Shown here in pieces: positions 62,028 through 64,000 of a stretch of 64,000 nt of DNA. Origin of the DNA: Diacronema lutheri. Taxonomy: Eukaryota; Haptophyta; Pavlovophyceae; Pavlovales; Pavlovaceae. The notes below the pieces were generated by a model. The model was not told the origin of the DNA. It saw only the letters and a list, made by a program, of their open reading frames with translations, and ran no database searches. Where the stretch lies: assembly GCA_019448385.1 (NCBI GenBank), contig JAGTXO010000002.1, forward strand, positions 248,001 to 312,000, given 5' to 3'. Every line of letters begins with the position of its first letter. Within the stretch, counting starts at the first letter, position 1. Made by a program: the position numbers and the translations under genes.

Positions 62028-63356
62028 TCACGCCAGGCCCCAGCCCGACTCGTCCGGCCATCGCGCCCACCCAGACATAGCAGGCGAGAGCGTCGACGGC
62101 GAAGGGGCCCAGACGTGCGCGAGCGGACGCGGCAGCGCGGCGCGGTCGGCTGGACGCGTGTCGGGTGAATGTGCGTATACGTCCACGGGCGTGGCCGTCA
62201 CATGGGCCGCGGTCGCTGCGCCTGCGCCAGTCACGCCGCCGCCGGCCGTCTCGCGCGACAGCAGCAGCGCCGCGCCCGCCGCGCCGACGTGCGCGCGCAC
62301 GAGTGCTGCGCTGGGCAGCACGGATGAGCCAGCGACAGCGGCCTCGCACTCGCGTGGGCGCGCCGAGAGCACCGCATGCCAGCGCAGGCTTTGGCAGAGG
62401 GCTCGCGCACGCGCGCCGTTCACGTGCGTGCGCGCATGCCGGCGCCGGCGCCTGTTCCGCTCGAGCGCGCGGAGCGCATGCCAGCAAGAGCGCGAGCGCC
62501 GCGCCGCTGCGGCCGACGCCGACGAGACGGCTGCATGCGCGCGCGCGCGCTCGGCAAGGACGAGGCCACGCGCGCGCCAGCCGCGCAGCGCACGCCGAAC
62601 ATGCGCCGCGCGCAGCCGGCGGCTTCTCGCGGCCCACCGCTTGAGCGGAGACGCGGATGCTGCAGCATACCAGCGCGCGGCCAGCGCGTGTTGCGATGCA
62701 TCTCGGCGCCATGCGCGCAGCTTGGCGCGCGCGGCACCCGCACCCACGCTGCGCGCGAGCCGCGCGAGCGCGGCGCCGACACGCCCGCCCGCGCGGAGCG
62801 AACGGAACGCGCGCACGACGCCCTGCCGCAGCCCGTGGCGCAGCGCGCGGCGCTGCAAGGCGCGCACGCGCACCAGCGCCAGCCAGCTGTCCAGCGCGGC
62901 GGCCGCGCGTGGCTGCGCCAGCCGGCGTAGTCGTGCGCCAAGCAGCCGGTCGGCGTGCGCGAGAGCGGCCGCGCGTGTGCGTGTGCCGTCTCGCCAGCGT
63001 GCGAGCGCGCGCGCGAGCGCGCCGCCACGCCAACGACGGAGGGCGCGCTCGGCTTTGCGCAGGACGGCTCGCGCGTCGAGCGCGCGCGCGCGCCATGTTG
63101 TCAGGCCGGAGAGCGCGCCGCGCGCGCGCCGCGCGTTGCCGGCGGCGACAATAGCGCGGCGGGCGGCGGCGTGCGCAGTCCACGTCCGGATCGCGGCCGC
63201 GGGGACGCGCAGGCGGTGCCAGAGACGGCCCGCATCAATCGTCCTCGCCGCGACACGAGCTGAGCTCGCACCGAGCCGGTCGAGCAACCACTCGAAAGCG
63301 CGCAACGCCGAGTCCGTCTCGGGCTCCGATTCGACGCCGTCCAGCATGCGGGCCAT
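62028..63356 (-). CDS. Sfi1-like Trp/Arg repeat protein
   Basis: Single exon, 442 residues. Repeating units spaced about 23-35 residues follow the Sfi1 style (LRRWRGGALARALARWRDG; LRAWRRDASQHALAARW; LKRWAARSRRLRAAHVRRAL; RGWRARGLVLAERA). Sfi1 repeats bind centrin at basal bodies and centrosomes; Trp spacing supports this, though high Arg/Ala from base composition makes any match less telling. The C-terminus is not repetitive. The ATG overlaps the start of the membrane protein gene on the other strand by 11 bases. Confidence 0.6.
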   Translation of the reverse strand: MARMLDGVESEPETDSALRAFEWLLDRLGASSARVAARTIDAGRLWHRLRVPAAAIRTWTAHAAARRAIVAAGNARRARGALSGLTTWRARALDARAVLRKAERALRRWRGGALARALARWRDGTRTRAAALAHADRLLGARLRRLAQPRAAAALDSWLALVRVRALQRRALRHGLRQGVVRAFRSLRAGGRVGAALARLARSVGAGAARAKLRAWRRDASQHALAARWYAAASASPLKRWAARSRRLRAAHVRRALRGWRARGLVLAERARAHAAVSSASAAAARRSRSCWHALRALERNRRRRRHARTHVNGARARALCQSLRWHAVLSARPRECEAAVAGSSVLPSAALVRAHVGAAGAALLLSRETAGGGVTGAGAATAAHVTATPVDVYAHSPDTRPADRAALPRPLAHVWAPSPSTLSPAMSGWARWPDESGWGLA

Positions 63357-64000
63357 TCGTGCGATTCGACTCTCTGGCCCACTGCGGGCGACTGGCCTCG
63401 CGGGCCCGCGGCCGCCTCATCGGCGGCTGTGCGGCGCTCCTGCGCCGCCTGCATTGCCGCGCGCGTCACCGCCTCCGCCGCCGCCTCCGTCGCACCGCCC
63501 CCCCTTTGCGCTGCGCGTCGCGCTGGTCGGCACGGCGACGGGCCTGTTCACGCCGCTCTTCGCCACCGCAGGCGTCGCGCTCGCGTGGTACCGCTTCATG
63601 CCGGCGGGCCCCGCCGTGCGCGCGGCGACGAGCGCGCTGGTCGGTGGCGGCGCGCTCACGCTCTGCTACCACTACGTCTGGCCGTTCCTGCGCGAGCACG
63701 CGGAGCTCGTCGCGCCGTTCGCGCTGGCCAACGGCGCGGCCTCCGCGCTCTGGTACGGCGTGCTCGACGCCACGCTCGGCGTGGAGGCGCTGGGCGGCGC
63801 GTTCTCCGTCGCGGCGCTCAGCGGCGGCGCCGTCGCCGCCGGCGCGTCGCGCGACGGCGCGCGCCTCGCCGCGCTCGGCGGGCTTGCGCGCGCTCTCGCG
63901 CGCGCGCCTCTGCCCCTCGGCGGCGTCGCGGTGGGCGTGGGCACGGCCGTGAGCGCGCCTCTCCTTTGGCCGGTGTGCATCGGCGCGCTGTGGCCGGCCG
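63346..64000 (+). CDS. Partial multi-pass membrane protein, runs off the window
   Basis: The frame opens at ATG 63346 and has no stop before the window ends (218 codons). A basic, Pro-rich presequence (RAIRAIRLSGPLRATGLAG) of mitochondrial or plastid type is followed from about residue 54 by hydrophobic segments: LRVALVGTATGLFTPLFATA, ATSALVGGGALTLCYHYVW, FALANGAASALWYGVLDATL, then GGVAVGVGTAVSAPLLWPVC. No family recognised. The alternative frame 63359-63952 is Arg/Cys-rich and looks like a shadow. Confidence 0.6.
   Translation, partial: MRAIRAIRLSGPLRATGLAGPRPPHRRLCGAPAPPALPRASPPPPPPPSHRPPFALRVALVGTATGLFTPLFATAGVALAWYRFMPAGPAVRAATSALVGGGALTLCYHYVWPFLREHAELVAPFALANGAASALWYGVLDATLGVEALGGAFSVAALSGGAVAAGASRDGARLAALGGLARALARAPLPLGGVAVGVGTAVSAPLLWPVCIGALWPA

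Noticed and set aside
63359-63952. 197-codon frame at the right end
   Set aside because: Arg/Cys-rich shadow; the frame one base over encodes hydrophobic membrane segments with a plausible presequence.
1-64000. Bacterial or organellar origin of the window
   Set aside because: Spliceosomal introns, nuclear chromatin genes and bipartite plastid presequences show nuclear DNA.
1-64000. Retroelements, DNA transposons or virus-like genes
   Set aside because: I saw no reverse transcriptase, transposase, integrase or capsid-like protein in any frame and no long terminal repeats.

Overview
The window reads as compact nuclear DNA of a very GC-rich unicellular alga with a secondary plastid. The evidence is seen directly: a eukaryotic gene set (eIF5A, WDR82, a p300/CBP-type acetyltransferase, TAF9, cytosolic carboxypeptidase), spliceosomal introns of about 95-300 bases, and at least five proteins starting with a signal peptide or bipartite plastid presequence (DUF4239-like protein, TAT-type lumenal protein, SQD2, a small helical protein, Cpn20). 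GC richness, density near 2 kb per gene and GC-AG introns make a haptophyte, perhaps a pavlovophyte, my best guess; this is inference. I found no tRNA, rRNA, CRISPR array, transposon or virus-like element.

Layout: 1-7 kb holds eIF5A, a DUF4239-like membrane protein, a periplasmic-binding-fold protein, a J-domain protein, a lumenal protein and a TAF9-like protein with a long N-terminal extension. 7-17.7 kb holds an F-box/RCC1 gene that looks broken, SQD2, an SOS1/NHE-like antiporter, a PHD/ePHD protein, a FadE-type acyl-CoA dehydrogenase and WDR82. 17.7-29 kb holds a 1,920-residue CHAT/NB-ARC protein with an internal duplication, a DENN-GRAM protein, BioF with a peroxisomal-type C-terminus and a GH10 xylanase. 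29-40 kb holds an RND/Patched-type transporter fused to a processive GT2 synthase, and a double-headed histidine phosphatase. 40-52 kb holds a Myb protein, an unknown, an FBF1-like coiled coil, a small plastid protein, Cpn20, a Tim21/Coa1-like protein and an ShK-like receptor-like protein. 52-64 kb holds the p300/CBP-type acetyltransferase, a flagellar-style protein, a CCP/AGBL deglutamylase, a G-patch protein, a VHL-beta/PUB/ZZ protein, an Sfi1-like protein and a partial membrane protein.

Genes alternate strand almost perfectly: twelve head-to-head pairs share gaps of about 23-295 bases, and one pair overlaps by 11 bases. Tail-to-tail gaps are similarly short. Reconstructed introns mostly use the donor GTGCG rather than GTRAGT, and four appear to be GC-AG. 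Introns also carry poly-C runs, (GCCGC)n arrays and a 14-mer tandem repeat.

The strongest candidates for new biology are the CHAT-NB-CHAT-NB tail-anchored protein and the RND-GT2 fusion. All exon borders come from reading frames, motifs and phase agreement, not from transcript data.
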